Shown: positions 15,865 to 24,188 of the stretch, piece by piece | Layout of the letters: every line of letters begins with the position of its first letter | Position numbering within the stretch: position 1 is the stretch's first letter | Assembly: GCA_040753875.1 (NCBI GenBank) | Contig: JBFMDV010000005.1 | Coordinates: forward strand, 186,001 to 250,000 | Reading direction: 5' to 3' | DNA: 64,000 nt | Source: Candidatus Zixiibacteriota bacterium | Lineage (GTDB): Bacteria; Zixibacteria; MSB-5A5; GN15; FEB-12 | Translations under genes and position numbers: made by a program | The notes under the pieces: generated by a model | The model's database searches: none | Told to the model about the DNA's origin: nothing | The model's input: the letters and a program-made list of their open reading frames with translations, nothing else

Positions 15865-17377
15865 GAATGGAGTCTCCGATCTGCCACGCGCCAAGGCTCT
15901 GCCAGGGCGTAGCCATCGCCGCCCTGCCCGGCCCTCCTGCATTTCCATTCAACGCTGCCGATTGCATCGCTGCGATGACGGCCGCTGCTGCCGCGTCACG
16001 ATATTTCTTGTCATCGACTGAGCGGCTCCCCATGTGCTGTTCGATAAAGCTCGTGAATGTCCTCCCCGCGCGGAACTCCAGATGCGACAGTACGTCGACC
16101 ATAAATCGCTTCGATGTCTTCACCCCGAGTATCTTATACTGATGCAGAGCGCCGATCATCTTGGTAATCGCCATATCCCGATTGGGCGCGTGAACGATCA
16201 GCTTGGCCATAATCGGATCATAGTTGATCGTAATCTCCGACCCCTGCTCGATCCCTGAGTCCACCCGTATCCCCGGCCCGGCCGGTTCGGTGTAATGAAT
16301 GATCTTCCCCGTCGACGGAAGAAATCCGTTCTCGCCGTCCTCGGCATAGATTCGACACTCGATCGCGTGCCCGCGCTGTGTGAGATTCTTCAAAGAATCC
16401 GACAGCGACAATCCCGCTGCCACACGTATCTGCTCCACCACTAAATCGACTCCTGTCACCATCTCTGTGATCGGATGTTCCACCTGGATACGCGTGTTCA
16501 TCTCCAGAAAATAATAGTGCCCCGAATCATCCAGCAGAAACTCAACCGTCCCCGCATTCGTGTAGTGAGCCGCCTGCGCCACTTTTACCGCATCCGCCCC
16601 CATGCGGGCTCGAAGTTCCGGGCTGACGGCTGTCGATGGCGTCTCTTCGATAATCTTCTGATGTCTTCGCTGTATCGAACATTCCCGTTCAAAGAGATGC
16701 GCGCACTTGCCGTGCATGTCTGCCAGCACTTGGAACTCGACGTGGCGCGGATTCGATATGTACTTCTCCAGATACACCGTGTCATCACCGAATGCGTTGG
16801 CCGCCTCCCTCTGCGCCGCCTCAAGCGCATCATCAAGCTCATCAGGCTTGTGCACCACCCGCATCCCCTTCCCCCCGCCGCCGGCCGCCGCCTTGATGAT
16901 TACTGGGTACCCCGCCTTCCTCGCCGCATCATGAAATACTTTCGCTTCAGTCGCGCTCCCGGTCATCCCCGGAATCAACGGCACCCCAGCTTCCGCCATC
17001 TTCACGCGCGACTCGATCTTGTTCCCAAGGAGTCGCATCGCCTCTGCGTCCGGGCCGACAAACGTAATCTTCTCCGCTGCGCACCGTCTCGGAAGGAGCG
17101 GATTCTCCGCCAGAAATCCATACCCCGGGTGAATCGCATCACAGCCGGTCTTGTGTGCCGCGTCGATGATCTTATCGATATCAAGATATGACTCCCGCGG
17201 CGGCGGTGGCCCAATCAGCACCGATTCATCGGCGTACCATCGATGTCTGCTGTTCGCATCCGCCTCGGAATAAACTGCCACGCAGGGAATCCCCAGCGTC
17301 CGGCAGGCATTCATCACCCGGACCGCGATCTCCGATCGGTTGGCAACGAGGATCTTCTTGAAGAGTTGTTCAGCCAT
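15857..17377 (-). CDS. Biotin carboxylase subunit (acyl-CoA carboxylase alpha, N-terminal part)
   Basis: This ATP-grasp enzyme carboxylates biotin with bicarbonate and ATP. The 506-residue protein has the N-terminal KILVANRSEIAVRVMNACRTLG, the glycine-rich ATP loop AAGGGGKGMRVV near 160-171, and the catalytic FLEMNTRIQVEHPITEMVTG near 287-306. A tail after residue 450 (about 55 residues, ending PWQSLGAWQIGDSIRG) looks like the junction to the BT domain in fused MCC/PCC alpha subunits, which supports an ancestrally fused gene. Acetyl-, propionyl- and methylcrotonyl-CoA carboxylases share this part; the MCC-type carboxyltransferase at 18777 makes methylcrotonyl-CoA carboxylase most likely. Confidence 0.93.
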   Translation of the reverse strand: MAEQLFKKILVANRSEIAVRVMNACRTLGIPCVAVYSEADANSRHRWYADESVLIGPPPPRESYLDIDKIIDAAHKTGCDAIHPGYGFLAENPLLPRRCAAEKITFVGPDAEAMRLLGNKIESRVKMAEAGVPLIPGMTGSATEAKVFHDAARKAGYPVIIKAAAGGGGKGMRVVHKPDELDDALEAAQREAANAFGDDTVYLEKYISNPRHVEFQVLADMHGKCAHLFERECSIQRRHQKIIEETPSTAVSPELRARMGADAVKVAQAAHYTNAGTVEFLLDDSGHYYFLEMNTRIQVEHPITEMVTGVDLVVEQIRVAAGLSLSDSLKNLTQRGHAIECRIYAEDGENGFLPSTGKIIHYTEPAGPGIRVDSGIEQGSEITINYDPIMAKLIVHAPNRDMAITKMIGALHQYKILGVKTSKRFMVDVLSHLEFRAGRTFTSFIEQHMGSRSVDDKKYRDAAAAAVIAAMQSAALNGNAGGPGRAAMATPWQSLGAWQIGDSIRG

Positions 17378-17413
17378 ATGTGTTCTTGCCTGAGTCTTTC
17401 ATGCCCATATGTC

Positions 17414-17441
17414 GTCGGGCTTCGACTCCGCTCAGCCCGAC
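17414..17441 (-). repeat. Family-A hairpin repeat, copy 3 (reverse orientation)
   Basis: Read on the minus strand: GTCGGGC and GCCCGAC form a perfect 7-bp stem around loop TGAGCGGAGTCGAA. It lies just upstream of the biotin carboxylase gene. Confidence 0.8.
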
Positions 17442-17442
17442 G

Positions 17443-17466
17443 TTCAATTAGCTATCGCTAATTGAA
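17443..17466. repeat. AT-rich perfect hairpin
   Basis: TTCAATTAGC and GCTAATTGAA form a 10-bp perfect stem around TATC, directly beside family-A copy 3. It lies between the GIY-YIG gene and the biotin carboxylase gene. No T-run follows on either strand, so it is not a standard terminator; an operator or part of the repeat is possible. Confidence 0.5.
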
Positions 17467-17495
17467 CAAGCCAGTACAACTAAATGTATATCTTC

Positions 17496-17873
17496 TCATA
17501 CGGTCTTATTTGCTGTCTCGGCTGTCATGGGCTTCTCTTTCGACCTATTTCCATGATGAGTGCTATTGTGACAAACAGAAAGCTCATGGATCATATCGAA
17601 ATCCCCTCGCATAAGCGCTTCCTTCTTCGCCCGGCTCCATCCCTTCACTTGTTTCTCAGCCCTCGCAGCATCCTCTAAACTTGGGAACTCAATTGTAAAC
17701 AGAAGCCTCTTGAAACCACGCTTTGAGACATAACTACATATTTCGCTGAACTCATGCTGGACCATTCGCTGTATGACCTTAGTCGTCACTCCCGTGTAGT
17801 ATGAGTCATCCAGGCATTCGACAATGTATAACCACGCTGCATCCACACCTTGCGACCCTTCAGCCCCCACCAT
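17496..17873 (-). CDS. GIY-YIG nuclease-domain protein (UPF0213/YhbQ-like)
   Basis: The protein has one GIY-YIG fold: WLYIVECLDDSYYTGVTT corresponds to the YxYxLxCxDxSxYxGxT core, followed by a helix, KRLLFTIEFPSLEDAARAE with the catalytic-type glutamate, and KGWSRAKKEALMRGD. Small proteins of this kind are common and are thought to act on DNA structures; the role is not well established. The start is unclear: I use ATG 17873 (125 residues), but GTG 17846 with AAGG before it would remove only non-conserved residues. It sits alone between parts of the carboxylase region, flanked by family-A hairpins on both sides. Confidence 0.8.
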   Translation of the reverse strand: MVGAEGSQGVDAAWLYIVECLDDSYYTGVTTKVIQRMVQHEFSEICSYVSKRGFKRLLFTIEFPSLEDAARAEKQVKGWSRAKKEALMRGDFDMIHELSVCHNSTHHGNRSKEKPMTAETANKTV

Positions 17874-17904
17874 TAGACTTTTCAAACCCAGCAGTTCCCT
17901 TTTC

Positions 17905-17932
17905 GTCGGCCTGAGCGGAGTCGAAGGCCGAC
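17905..17932 (+). repeat. Family-A hairpin repeat, copy 4
   Basis: GTCGGCC and GGCCGAC form a 7-bp stem around loop TGAGCGGAGTCGAA. The stem differs from copy 3 at positions that change together. Confidence 0.8.
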
Positions 17933-17971
17933 GAATTCCATTCAGCCAGGCTCTCCCGCTCCGGGAGCAAT

Positions 17972-18766
17972 CTATTTTACCTCTTTCTTCACCCAGTTCG
18001 GCTGGCGCTTATTCAAAAACGCCTCCATCCCCTCTTGTCCTTCGTGCGACAATCGAAGTCTCGCAATCATTTCCGCTGTGTATGGCTTGAACTGCTCCGG
18101 CGTCATGCGCGGCACCGAACTAACCAACTGCTTCGCCATCGCCACCGCTTCCGGTCCCGAGGTCAAGATCGACAGCACCACCGAACTGACCTCTGTGGCA
18201 AGCTGGTCGTCATCTACAACCTTATTGACCAATCCCACCTGGAACGCCCGCTCTGCGTCCATCCGTTCGCCAGTGATGAACAGTTCGCGCGCTTTCCCCT
18301 CACCAATCTTGTTGATCACGTACGGTCCGATACAAGCCGGAACGACCCCAATCTTCACTTCCGAGAACGAGAACTTGGCAGACCGCGCCGCAATCGCCAT
18401 ATCGCACACCGCGACAAAGCCCGTTCCCCCGCCAATCGCCGCACCATTTATCTTGCCGATTACCGGTCGTTTGAAACTGTATATTTGGTAGAACAAATCC
18501 GCCAGTGCCTCCGCCTCGGCCAGATTCTCCTCAAACGTCTGATTCACCACCGCCTTCATCCAATTCAAGTCTGCACCGGCGCAGAACGACTTTCCGTGTC
18601 CGGTCAGCACGACCACACGAAGGTCATCATCCTGCTCCAGTTGCTCAAACAGTTCCGCCATCTCATAGATGACGGTCGCATTGAAGGCGTTATGAATATC
18701 CGGCCGGTTGAAGAAAATATGCCCGACCGCCTTGTCCTTGATGTACTCAAGCGTTGTAAATGCCAT
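17972..18766 (-). CDS. liuC: Enoyl-CoA hydratase, 3-methylglutaconyl-CoA hydratase (LiuC)-like
   Basis: Crotonase-fold enzyme adding water to an enoyl-CoA. The 264-residue protein has the oxyanion-hole segments SFCAGADLNWMK near 63-74 and NGAAIGGGTGFVAVCD near 108-123. Only the second catalytic glutamate is kept, in FSFSEVKIGVVPACIGPYVI; the first position lies in GGGTGFV. That pattern, with SEVxxGxxPAxIxPYV, matches LiuC/AUH-type methylglutaconyl-CoA hydratases of leucine breakdown. ATG 18766 follows GGGGTGG, 10 bases after the carboxyltransferase stop, so it is in the same operon as AtuA-like and MCC-beta genes. Confidence 0.88.
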   Translation of the reverse strand: MAFTTLEYIKDKAVGHIFFNRPDIHNAFNATVIYEMAELFEQLEQDDDLRVVVLTGHGKSFCAGADLNWMKAVVNQTFEENLAEAEALADLFYQIYSFKRPVIGKINGAAIGGGTGFVAVCDMAIAARSAKFSFSEVKIGVVPACIGPYVINKIGEGKARELFITGERMDAERAFQVGLVNKVVDDDQLATEVSSVVLSILTSGPEAVAMAKQLVSSVPRMTPEQFKPYTAEMIARLRLSHEGQEGMEAFLNKRQPNWVKKEVK

Positions 18767-18776
18767 GACCACCCCG

Positions 18777-20384
18777 CTACATCCTGAACACGCCGTACCG
18801 CTGCTCCGGCACCGGCGCGTTGAGTGACATCGATATCCCCAGCGCCAGCGCCTGGCGCGTCTCGGTTATCCCGATTATCCCGTCATCCCAAAGCCGCGCG
18901 CCGGAGTAATACGGTGTCGATTCGGATTCGTACTTATCGATAATCGGCTGGCGAATCGCCGCGATCTCCTGCGGCGTCAGCTTCCGTCCCTCTTTCTCAA
19001 GCTGCTCGATCTTCACCTGTGCCAGCACATCCGCCGCCTGTTCACCACCCATGACGCAAATCTTCGCGTGCGGCCACATCCACAACAGACGCGGGAAATA
19101 CCCCCGCCCACACATCGCGTAATTGCCTGCGCCATACGATCCGCCAACAACGACCGTGAACTTGGGCACATCGGCATTCGCCACCGCATGCACCATCTTG
19201 GCGCCATCGCGGGCAATCCCTCCCGCCTCGTACTGACGTCCTACAATAAACCCGGAGATATTCTGCAAGAACAAAAGCGGAATCCGCCGCTGCGTGCACA
19301 GCTCGATAAAATGCGCCCCCTTCTGTGCCGACTCCGCAAACAGCACCCCATTATTGCCGATTATCCCCACCAGATACCCCATGATCCGCGCGAACCCGGT
19401 CACCAGCGTCGCACCATACAGCTCTTTGAATTCATGGAACCGCGAACCATCCGCGATTCGCGCAATCACCTCACGGATATCGTACGGCTTGCGAAGATCG
19501 TTGGAAACGACTCCGTATAGTTCTTCCGGATCGTAATACGGATCCTCCGGCGTCGTCCGGTCGACCTCAAATCGCGGTGTGCGGTGCAAATTCTCGACTA
19601 TATTCCGCGTTATCTGAAGCGCGTGCTCATCATTGAGTGCATAATGGTCCGACACACCGGAGGTCCGGCAGTGCACATCGGCTCCCCCCAGTTCTTCTGC
19701 CGTCACTACTTCACCGGTCGCCGCCTTCACCAGCGGCGGTCCGCCGATAAAAATCGTCCCCTGTTTCCGGATAATCACCGTCTCATCAGACATCGCCGGA
19801 AGATACGCTCCTCCGGCTGTGCACGATCCCATCACCACCGAAATCTGCGGAATCCCTAGTGCCGACATCCTGGCCTGGTTGTAAAAGATTCTGCCAAAGT
19901 GATCCTTGTCCGGAAACGTCCCCGACTGAAGCGGCAGGAAAATCCCGCCGGAATCGACTAAATACACGCACGGCAGATTATTTTTCTCGGCAATTTCCTG
20001 TGCCCGTGCATGCTTAAGAATTGTCATCGGATAATACGTCCCCCCTTTGACCGTAGCGTCATTCACTACCACCATCACCTCGCGCCCGTGAATTGAGCCA
20101 ATGCCAGTGATGATCCCGGCGGCAGGCGCATCGTTGTCGTACATGTCGTACGCCGCCAGCGGACTCAGTTCTAAAAACGGCGTGTTCTTGTCAAGGACAC
20201 GAGCGAGTCGTTCTCTTGGAAGCAGTTTCCCTCGCTCCACATGTCGCTGCCGCGACTTCTCCGGTCCCCCTAATTTGACCTTCTCCAGTCGCTCCTTGAA
20301 TAGCTGATGCGAAACTTTATTCTTCGCGACATTCTCTTTGAACGCCGCGTCGCTCGTATCGATCTTCGTCTCTATCCGAAACAT
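18777..20384 (-). CDS. liuB: Acyl-CoA carboxylase carboxyltransferase, methylcrotonyl-CoA carboxylase beta type
   Basis: This subunit transfers CO2 from carboxybiotin to an acyl-CoA. The 535-residue protein has the N-terminal half with [21 protein letters not shown]-like substrate loop ([17 protein letters not shown] near 102-118) and [17 protein letters not shown] near 185-201, and a C-terminal half with [19 protein letters not shown] and [17 protein letters not shown]. The VGRQYEAGG and [11 protein letters not shown] segments are typical of methylcrotonyl-CoA carboxylase rather than propionyl-CoA carboxylase. ATG 20384 is preferred to GTG 20390, which would be too close to the GAGGG ribosome site. 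It follows the AtuA-like gene by 12 bases. Confidence 0.92.
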   Translation of the reverse strand: MFRIETKIDTSDAAFKENVAKNKVSHQLFKERLEKVKLGGPEKSRQRHVERGKLLPRERLARVLDKNTPFLELSPLAAYDMYDNDAPAAGIITGIGSIHGREVMVVVNDATVKGGTYYPMTILKHARAQEIAEKNNLPCVYLVDSGGIFLPLQSGTFPDKDHFGRIFYNQARMSALGIPQISVVMGSCTAGGAYLPAMSDETVIIRKQGTIFIGGPPLVKAATGEVVTAEELGGADVHCRTSGVSDHYALNDEHALQITRNIVENLHRTPRFEVDRTTPEDPYYDPEELYGVVSNDLRKPYDIREVIARIADGSRFHEFKELYGATLVTGFARIMGYLVGIIGNNGVLFAESAQKGAHFIELCTQRRIPLLFLQNISGFIVGRQYEAGGIARDGAKMVHAVANADVPKFTVVVGGSYGAGNYAMCGRGYFPRLLWMWPHAKICVMGGEQAADVLAQVKIEQLEKEGRKLTPQEIAAIRQPIIDKYESESTPYYSGARLWDDGIIGITETRQALALGISMSLNAPVPEQRYGVFRM

Positions 20385-20396
20385 ATCCACCGTCCC

Positions 20397-22190
20397 TCAG
20401 GACTTTGTCTTCAACAGCGACACCGGCACCTTCACCGGCATCTGCAAGAGCGCCTGCGCCAGTGTTTTCCCCTGCGGGTCCAGCAACAACGACTGCGTCC
20501 CGCCGCCGCCAAGCGTCTCCTCCAGAAGGAAATTCAATCCGTGCAGATTGTCCAGTTCATACCGTACCACCTTGCCGAGTGTCATCCCCTTGAAAAATTC
20601 TTTCACCCGCTTAGTGGTCAGATTATCCAGCATCCACTCGTATATCTCCGGTGACCGCGCCAACACTCCGATATTGCACGTGTCCCCTTTATCCCCCGAG
20701 CGTGCATAACACAGTTCCTGCAACCGGACAACTTTGGTCGCCCCGCTTATCTTCCTGGTTTTCAATCGTTCTGGCTTTGCCGAATCATGTTCTGCTTTCG
20801 CCTGCATCCGGATCGGGAACGCAATCTCGTGAAAATCCTCCGTGCCATCACTGCCGATTGTCAGCACCTTCGCCTTCACGCGCGTGCGATGCATCAGCGC
20901 CGGCCAGTACGTCACCACTTGCACCGGTTTCGGACGTCCCCGCCCCGTCACCGCCATCCCGGCCGGGCCCGAGAGAATCAGCGTCGAGAGCGCTTTCCCG
21001 AAATCCTTCACCTTGCCGATTTCCTTATCTCGTACCGCAAACCTCAGCAAAATCTCATTCGGCTCATACTCCGAAAGCGTCTCAGGCCAACACGACCCCG
21101 CTCCCACCATCGCCGTGTGTGTTGCGTCGTACCTATGATTCAGCTTCCGCCAGAAAATGTCCGCAATCGTCTCTGCCTTCTTAAACGTATCCGGCCCGCT
21201 TACCAGCACTTCTCCCGAGGCCTTCCAGCCGTCATCGAACGACATCGACACCTTGAGGCAATCCGGCTCCGGCTTCCCCTTGACACCGTACACCTTCACC
21301 CGATCTTTGCCAACCTGCTTCAGTTGAATCGTATCAAACCGCGCCACACCGTCAGGTGAGATATAATTCGAGGGGTCCCCCATCTCGTACACGAGCTGCT
21401 CTTTGACCGTCTTTTCTGTCACCATGCCGCCGGTTTTCGGATGTTTCGTCACCACGAACTCCCCCGATGATTCCATCTCGATTATCGGATACCCGATATT
21501 GTGATAGCTTTTCACCTCGTGCCAATCGGTGATATTCCCGCCGGTCGCCTGTGCGCCGCACTCGATAATATGCCCCGCCACAATCCCGGCCGCCATCTTA
21601 TCCCAGTCATCCATCGACCAGCCTAATTCATGTATCATCGGCGCCAGCGTGATCCCGGTGTCCGTCACTCGTCCAGTGACGACTATCTGACACCCCGCCT
21701 CCAGCGCCTTCACCACCGGCTCCGCACCAAGATAGATATTCGCCGATGTTATCCGCGAGCGCACCGCAAAAAAATCTTCACCTGTCTCCATATTGTCGAA
21801 CCGCTCCCCGGCCGCCGTCAACTCGTACAGATTGTCTACGATATTGTCGCCGTAGACAATCCCCACTTTGATATCCAGCCCCATCTTCTGCGCCATCTCG
21901 ACAATCTTCCGTCCCATCCCGATCGGATTGATTCCGCCCGCATTGGAGATAACCCGCACGTTCTTTTTGACAATCAGCGGAAGGCATTCTTTTAGTTGGT
22001 CGAGGAAATCGACCGCATAGCCGAGTTCTGAATTCGATTGACGTTGTCGTTGGAGAATGGACATGGTGATTTCCGCGAGGAAATCCATGGTGATATAGTC
22101 GAGCGGTCCGCCGGTGAGTTGGCGTTTGAGGGCCGAGAGGTCATCCCCCCAGTACCCGCCGGCATTCCCAATCCGCACGATCTTTTTCAA
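20397..22190 (-). CDS. AtuA-like acyclic terpene utilisation / DUF1446 protein
   Basis: The 597-residue protein fits the DUF1446 (AtuA) family: N-terminal VRIGNAGGYWGDD, VRVISNAGGINPIGMGRKI near 78-96, the VVTGRVTDTGITLAPMIHELGW segment near 169-190, and a C-terminal domain from about 490 with LCYARSGDKGDTCNIGVLARS. AtuA was named from Pseudomonas citronellol/geranyl-CoA catabolism; the chemistry is not established. Here, as there, it sits directly before a biotin-dependent carboxylase beta gene and a hydratase, so a shared acyl-CoA substrate is likely. The start codon is TTG 22190 with poor ribosome-site spacing; GTG 22178 is an alternative. Confidence 0.85.
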   Translation of the reverse strand: MKKIVRIGNAGGYWGDDLSALKRQLTGGPLDYITMDFLAEITMSILQRQRQSNSELGYAVDFLDQLKECLPLIVKKNVRVISNAGGINPIGMGRKIVEMAQKMGLDIKVGIVYGDNIVDNLYELTAAGERFDNMETGEDFFAVRSRITSANIYLGAEPVVKALEAGCQIVVTGRVTDTGITLAPMIHELGWSMDDWDKMAAGIVAGHIIECGAQATGGNITDWHEVKSYHNIGYPIIEMESSGEFVVTKHPKTGGMVTEKTVKEQLVYEMGDPSNYISPDGVARFDTIQLKQVGKDRVKVYGVKGKPEPDCLKVSMSFDDGWKASGEVLVSGPDTFKKAETIADIFWRKLNHRYDATHTAMVGAGSCWPETLSEYEPNEILLRFAVRDKEIGKVKDFGKALSTLILSGPAGMAVTGRGRPKPVQVVTYWPALMHRTRVKAKVLTIGSDGTEDFHEIAFPIRMQAKAEHDSAKPERLKTRKISGATKVVRLQELCYARSGDKGDTCNIGVLARSPEIYEWMLDNLTTKRVKEFFKGMTLGKVVRYELDNLHGLNFLLEETLGGGGTQSLLLDPQGKTLAQALLQMPVKVPVSLLKTKS

Positions 22191-22453
22191 CCTATGTCAG
22201 CCCTTCTAACCCGTTGTATTGCAAATACAACGAACCGCCCACGCATTCACCGAAACGCCAATATATCCGGTCGGATGAAGGTTGTAAAGGGGAAGCTTGG
22301 AAGGCCAAAGGTATTTTGACAGCAGACTCCCTGAACCATTTGCTATAGATTGAGTGGCCTAACGCAGTTTGACAAAGACACATATTCCGACGTCATTATT
22401 GACAGAGAGTAAGTCTCTAAGACCGAACTCGGCCTTTCATTAGATAGACAAGC

Positions 22454-22798
22454 ATGAGATCCTTTGCTCCGTTAATAACGCTCGTAGCACTCACACTGAT
22501 TGGCGCAGTCTGCCATCATCAGGAGTGGAAAGATGGCACCGGAAGGCTGGAGGGTTATGTTAAAGATAGCACGACAGGCCAGCCTCTGACGGGCGTGTCA
22601 GTGATGATCGTGTCCTCAACAGTTGGGGCAATTTCTGATTCTCTTGGATTTTATAGAGTGAAGAATATTCCTCCGGGTATCTACAGAGTGTATTTTTCAT
22701 GTGTTGGGTATAGGCGGATGCAGGCAACGGATGTCGAGATCAGGAGCGGCGTCACAATTCGTATTGACATCAACCTTGCCATCCTCGAAAGCCCGTAG
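22454..22798 (+). CDS. Secreted carboxypeptidase-regulatory-like domain protein
   Basis: A 114-residue exported protein with a hydrophobic N-terminus (SFAPLITLVALTLIGAVC) followed by one carboxypeptidase-D regulatory-like beta-sandwich: GRLEGYVKDSTTGQPLTGVSV, DSLGFYRVKNIPPGIYRVYFS, VGYRRMQATDVEI. Such domains normally form the N-terminus of SusC/TonB-dependent receptors or modules in larger surface proteins; a stand-alone copy is short. The cysteine at residue 20 might be lipidated, but VC is a poor lipobox. It lies on the plus strand, opposite to the acyl-CoA operon, with nothing clear 260 bp upstream. Confidence 0.75.
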   Translation: MRSFAPLITLVALTLIGAVCHHQEWKDGTGRLEGYVKDSTTGQPLTGVSVMIVSSTVGAISDSLGFYRVKNIPPGIYRVYFSCVGYRRMQATDVEIRSGVTIRIDINLAILESP

Positions 22799-22974
22799 CG
22801 CACCCAACGGGTGATGAATTTCGGAATGGCTCTTGACGAACAACGTTGCGCATGAGACCCTGTAGTCCCCATAGCCCAGAACCGCTTCTACTTCTACCAA
22901 TTGCCTCGACCAAATCACCTGTTGCCTTATCGTGGATATGCCCGTATCCTATCCCCAACCACAAGGAGGGTTCT

Positions 22975-23283
22975 ATGATTGGCATTCTGATTCTCCTCGG
23001 TCTCCTGCCGATTCTCACCGGCCTTGTCGCGTTTCCCATAGGCGTTATCATTGGTCTGGCAATCTGGTACGGCGCCCCATGGACGCGCGGCTGGGTGATG
23101 CTGGTTATTTCTTTCTTGTTGGCGCTTCTCTCATTCTGGGTCGGCGTCAACGCTTGGCTGATCGGCGTTGGCCAACCGGACGGTTCTATTTCCGGCATCC
23201 CCCTGCGTCCGGCTCTGATCGGCCTGCTGTGGGGCCTATTCCTTGCCCTGCTGTACCGGAAAATTCGCCCGGTAACTATCTAA
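22975..23283 (+). CDS. Small integral membrane protein, unknown
   Basis: A 102-residue protein starting at ATG 22975 right after AAGGAGG. Almost the whole chain is hydrophobic: three or four segments (about 2-24, 26-50 interrupted by APWTRG, 36-58 and 76-95) and a short basic end YRKIRPVTI. It has no motif I recognise. A longer frame from 22846 has no ribosome site and encodes proline-rich nonsense. The gene pairs with the carboxypeptidase-regulatory-like gene 176 bp upstream on the same strand. Confidence 0.65.
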   Translation: MIGILILLGLLPILTGLVAFPIGVIIGLAIWYGAPWTRGWVMLVISFLLALLSFWVGVNAWLIGVGQPDGSISGIPLRPALIGLLWGLFLALLYRKIRPVTI

Positions 23284-23384
23284 CAGGCCACGAGACTACG
23301 GACAATAAACGGCACACGTCCTCGTGTGCCGATTGACGGCAGACCGGGAGGTCTGCCGTTTACAAGTGTAAGGAGACTACTTTC

Positions 23385-23412
23385 GTCGCGTCGAGCGCAG
23401 TCGAGACGCGAC
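23385..23412 (+). repeat. Family-A hairpin repeat, copy 5 (variant)
   Basis: GTCGCGT and ACGCGAC pair around the loop CGAGCGCAGTCGAG. The loop differs at three places from the other copies, two of which (first and last base) form a possible extra pair. Confidence 0.75.
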
Positions 23413-23423
23413 AAGGAATTGCC

Positions 23424-23518
23424 GGGGTGCCCCACAGCTTGCTGTGGAAACGTTTCGGAAAGGAAACAAGCTTTCCGACAAGATCGGGACAGTCGCACAG
23501 CAAGCTGTGCGCCACCGA
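23424..23518. repeat. Family-B paired hairpin repeat, copy 2
   Basis: It begins GGGTGCC and CCCACAG-CTTG-CTGTGG (23431-23447) and ends GCACAG-CAAG-CTGTGC (23495-23510) with GCCACCG, like the element at 15228-15321. The middle sequences of the two copies are unrelated while the length is almost the same (about 95 bases). Confidence 0.75.
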
Positions 23519-23647
23519 GGTAGTTCCTTCTCCCCTCTGGGGAGAAGGTGGTCCCGAGCGAAGACGAGGGGGCGGATGAGGGGCTGCAAAAAGGCAAAAC
23601 CCATTTCGATCCTGCCCCCACATGTCTACCACTCCTCACCTTTAGGC

Positions 23648-23730
23648 GCGAAGCGGTAAGACGGACAACGTCCGCGAGAAGCGGTAAAACGGACGACGTC
23701 CGCGCGCGAAGTGGTAAGACCGGCGATGCC
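23648..23730. repeat. Three tandem 28-base units
   Basis: Three successive units share GCGAAGCGGTAAGACGG followed by a small palindrome (GGACAACGTCC, GGACGACGTCC, CCGGCGATGCC). The third unit is the most diverged. Unit length is 26-29 bases with no spacer between units. Confidence 0.65.
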
Positions 23731-23732
23731 AG

Positions 23733-23779
23733 TTCAGTCAGGTCCTGCGACCCGCTTCGGGGCGTGTGACCTGACTGAA
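23733..23779 (-). terminator. Long hairpin downstream of the HMGS-thiolase-DUF35 operon
   Basis: TTCAGTCAGGTC and GACCTGACTGAA form a perfect 12-bp stem with a 23-base loop, ending eight bases from the stop of the DUF35 gene. The position suits transcription termination for the leftward operon, but there is no U-run, so a role as processed 3' end or repeat is equally possible. Confidence 0.45.
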
Positions 23780-23786
23780 ATGTTGC

Positions 23787-24188
23787 CTAATACCACTTGG
23801 GCACGAACTTATGCCCGTAGCTCAGCACCCCATGCTCCGCCTCGCTCTGAATGCGGCGAAACTCAAGGCGCACTTCCATGCCGATCTTGATCTTCTCGAC
23901 GTCGCAGTCTGTCATCTGCGCCATTATGCGGGTGCCGTCGGTCAACTCCGCAATCGCCAGCGCGTATGGCGCCATATCCTTGAACTGCGCCGAGGCCGTC
24001 CGTATCACCGTGTACGTGATAATCTTGCCGGTCTCCGGCAAAATCACCTTCTCGCACGCAGTGTCGCCTGTCTCCGGATCGACTTTGCGAGGCGGATAGT
24101 AGGTCTTGCCACTTTTTTTGAACCTGACGGCTTCAAGGCGATACCGCTGCGGGTACTCGCGCCAGTTGCGGGAAGAAAACATGGTCAT
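23787..24188 (-). CDS. DUF35 OB-fold protein of an HMG-CoA synthase/thiolase complex
   Basis: The 133-residue protein belongs to the DUF35 group: N-terminal segment REYPQRYRLEAVRFKKSGKTYYPPRK where most relatives have a CxxC zinc ribbon, then an OB-fold (KIITYTVIRTASAQFKDMAPYALAIAEL...VRLEFRRI). In methanogens the DUF35 protein bridges thiolase and HMG-CoA synthase so acetoacetyl-CoA passes directly between them (established for Methanothermococcus). Here the cysteines of the ribbon are missing (GKTYYPPRKVDPETGD), leaving only the PPR turn. ATG 24188 overlaps the thiolase stop by four bases (ATGA), and GGTGGG precedes it. The upstream part of the open frame is thiolase antisense-frame noise. 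Confidence 0.88.
   Translation of the reverse strand: MTMFSSRNWREYPQRYRLEAVRFKKSGKTYYPPRKVDPETGDTACEKVILPETGKIITYTVIRTASAQFKDMAPYALAIAELTDGTRIMAQMTDCDVEKIKIGMEVRLEFRRIQSEAEHGVLSYGHKFVPKWY

Larger units (their letters stand above)
23284..23786. repeat. Gene-free spacer built of several repeat types
   Basis: No gene is visible in these 503 bases. They contain a short GGCACACG/CGTGTGCC hairpin near 23310, a CGGCAGACC/GGTCTGCCG hairpin near 23336, a family-A hairpin (23385-23412), a family-B element (23424-23518), a CCTTCTCCC/GGGAGAAGG hairpin near 23528-23551, three tandem 28-base units (23648-23730), and a 12-bp inverted repeat (23733-23779). The variety of stacked elements is unusual for one spacer. 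Confidence 0.75.

Noticed and set aside
23648-23730. A CRISPR array
   Set aside because: Only three diverged units without spacers and no cas genes nearby.
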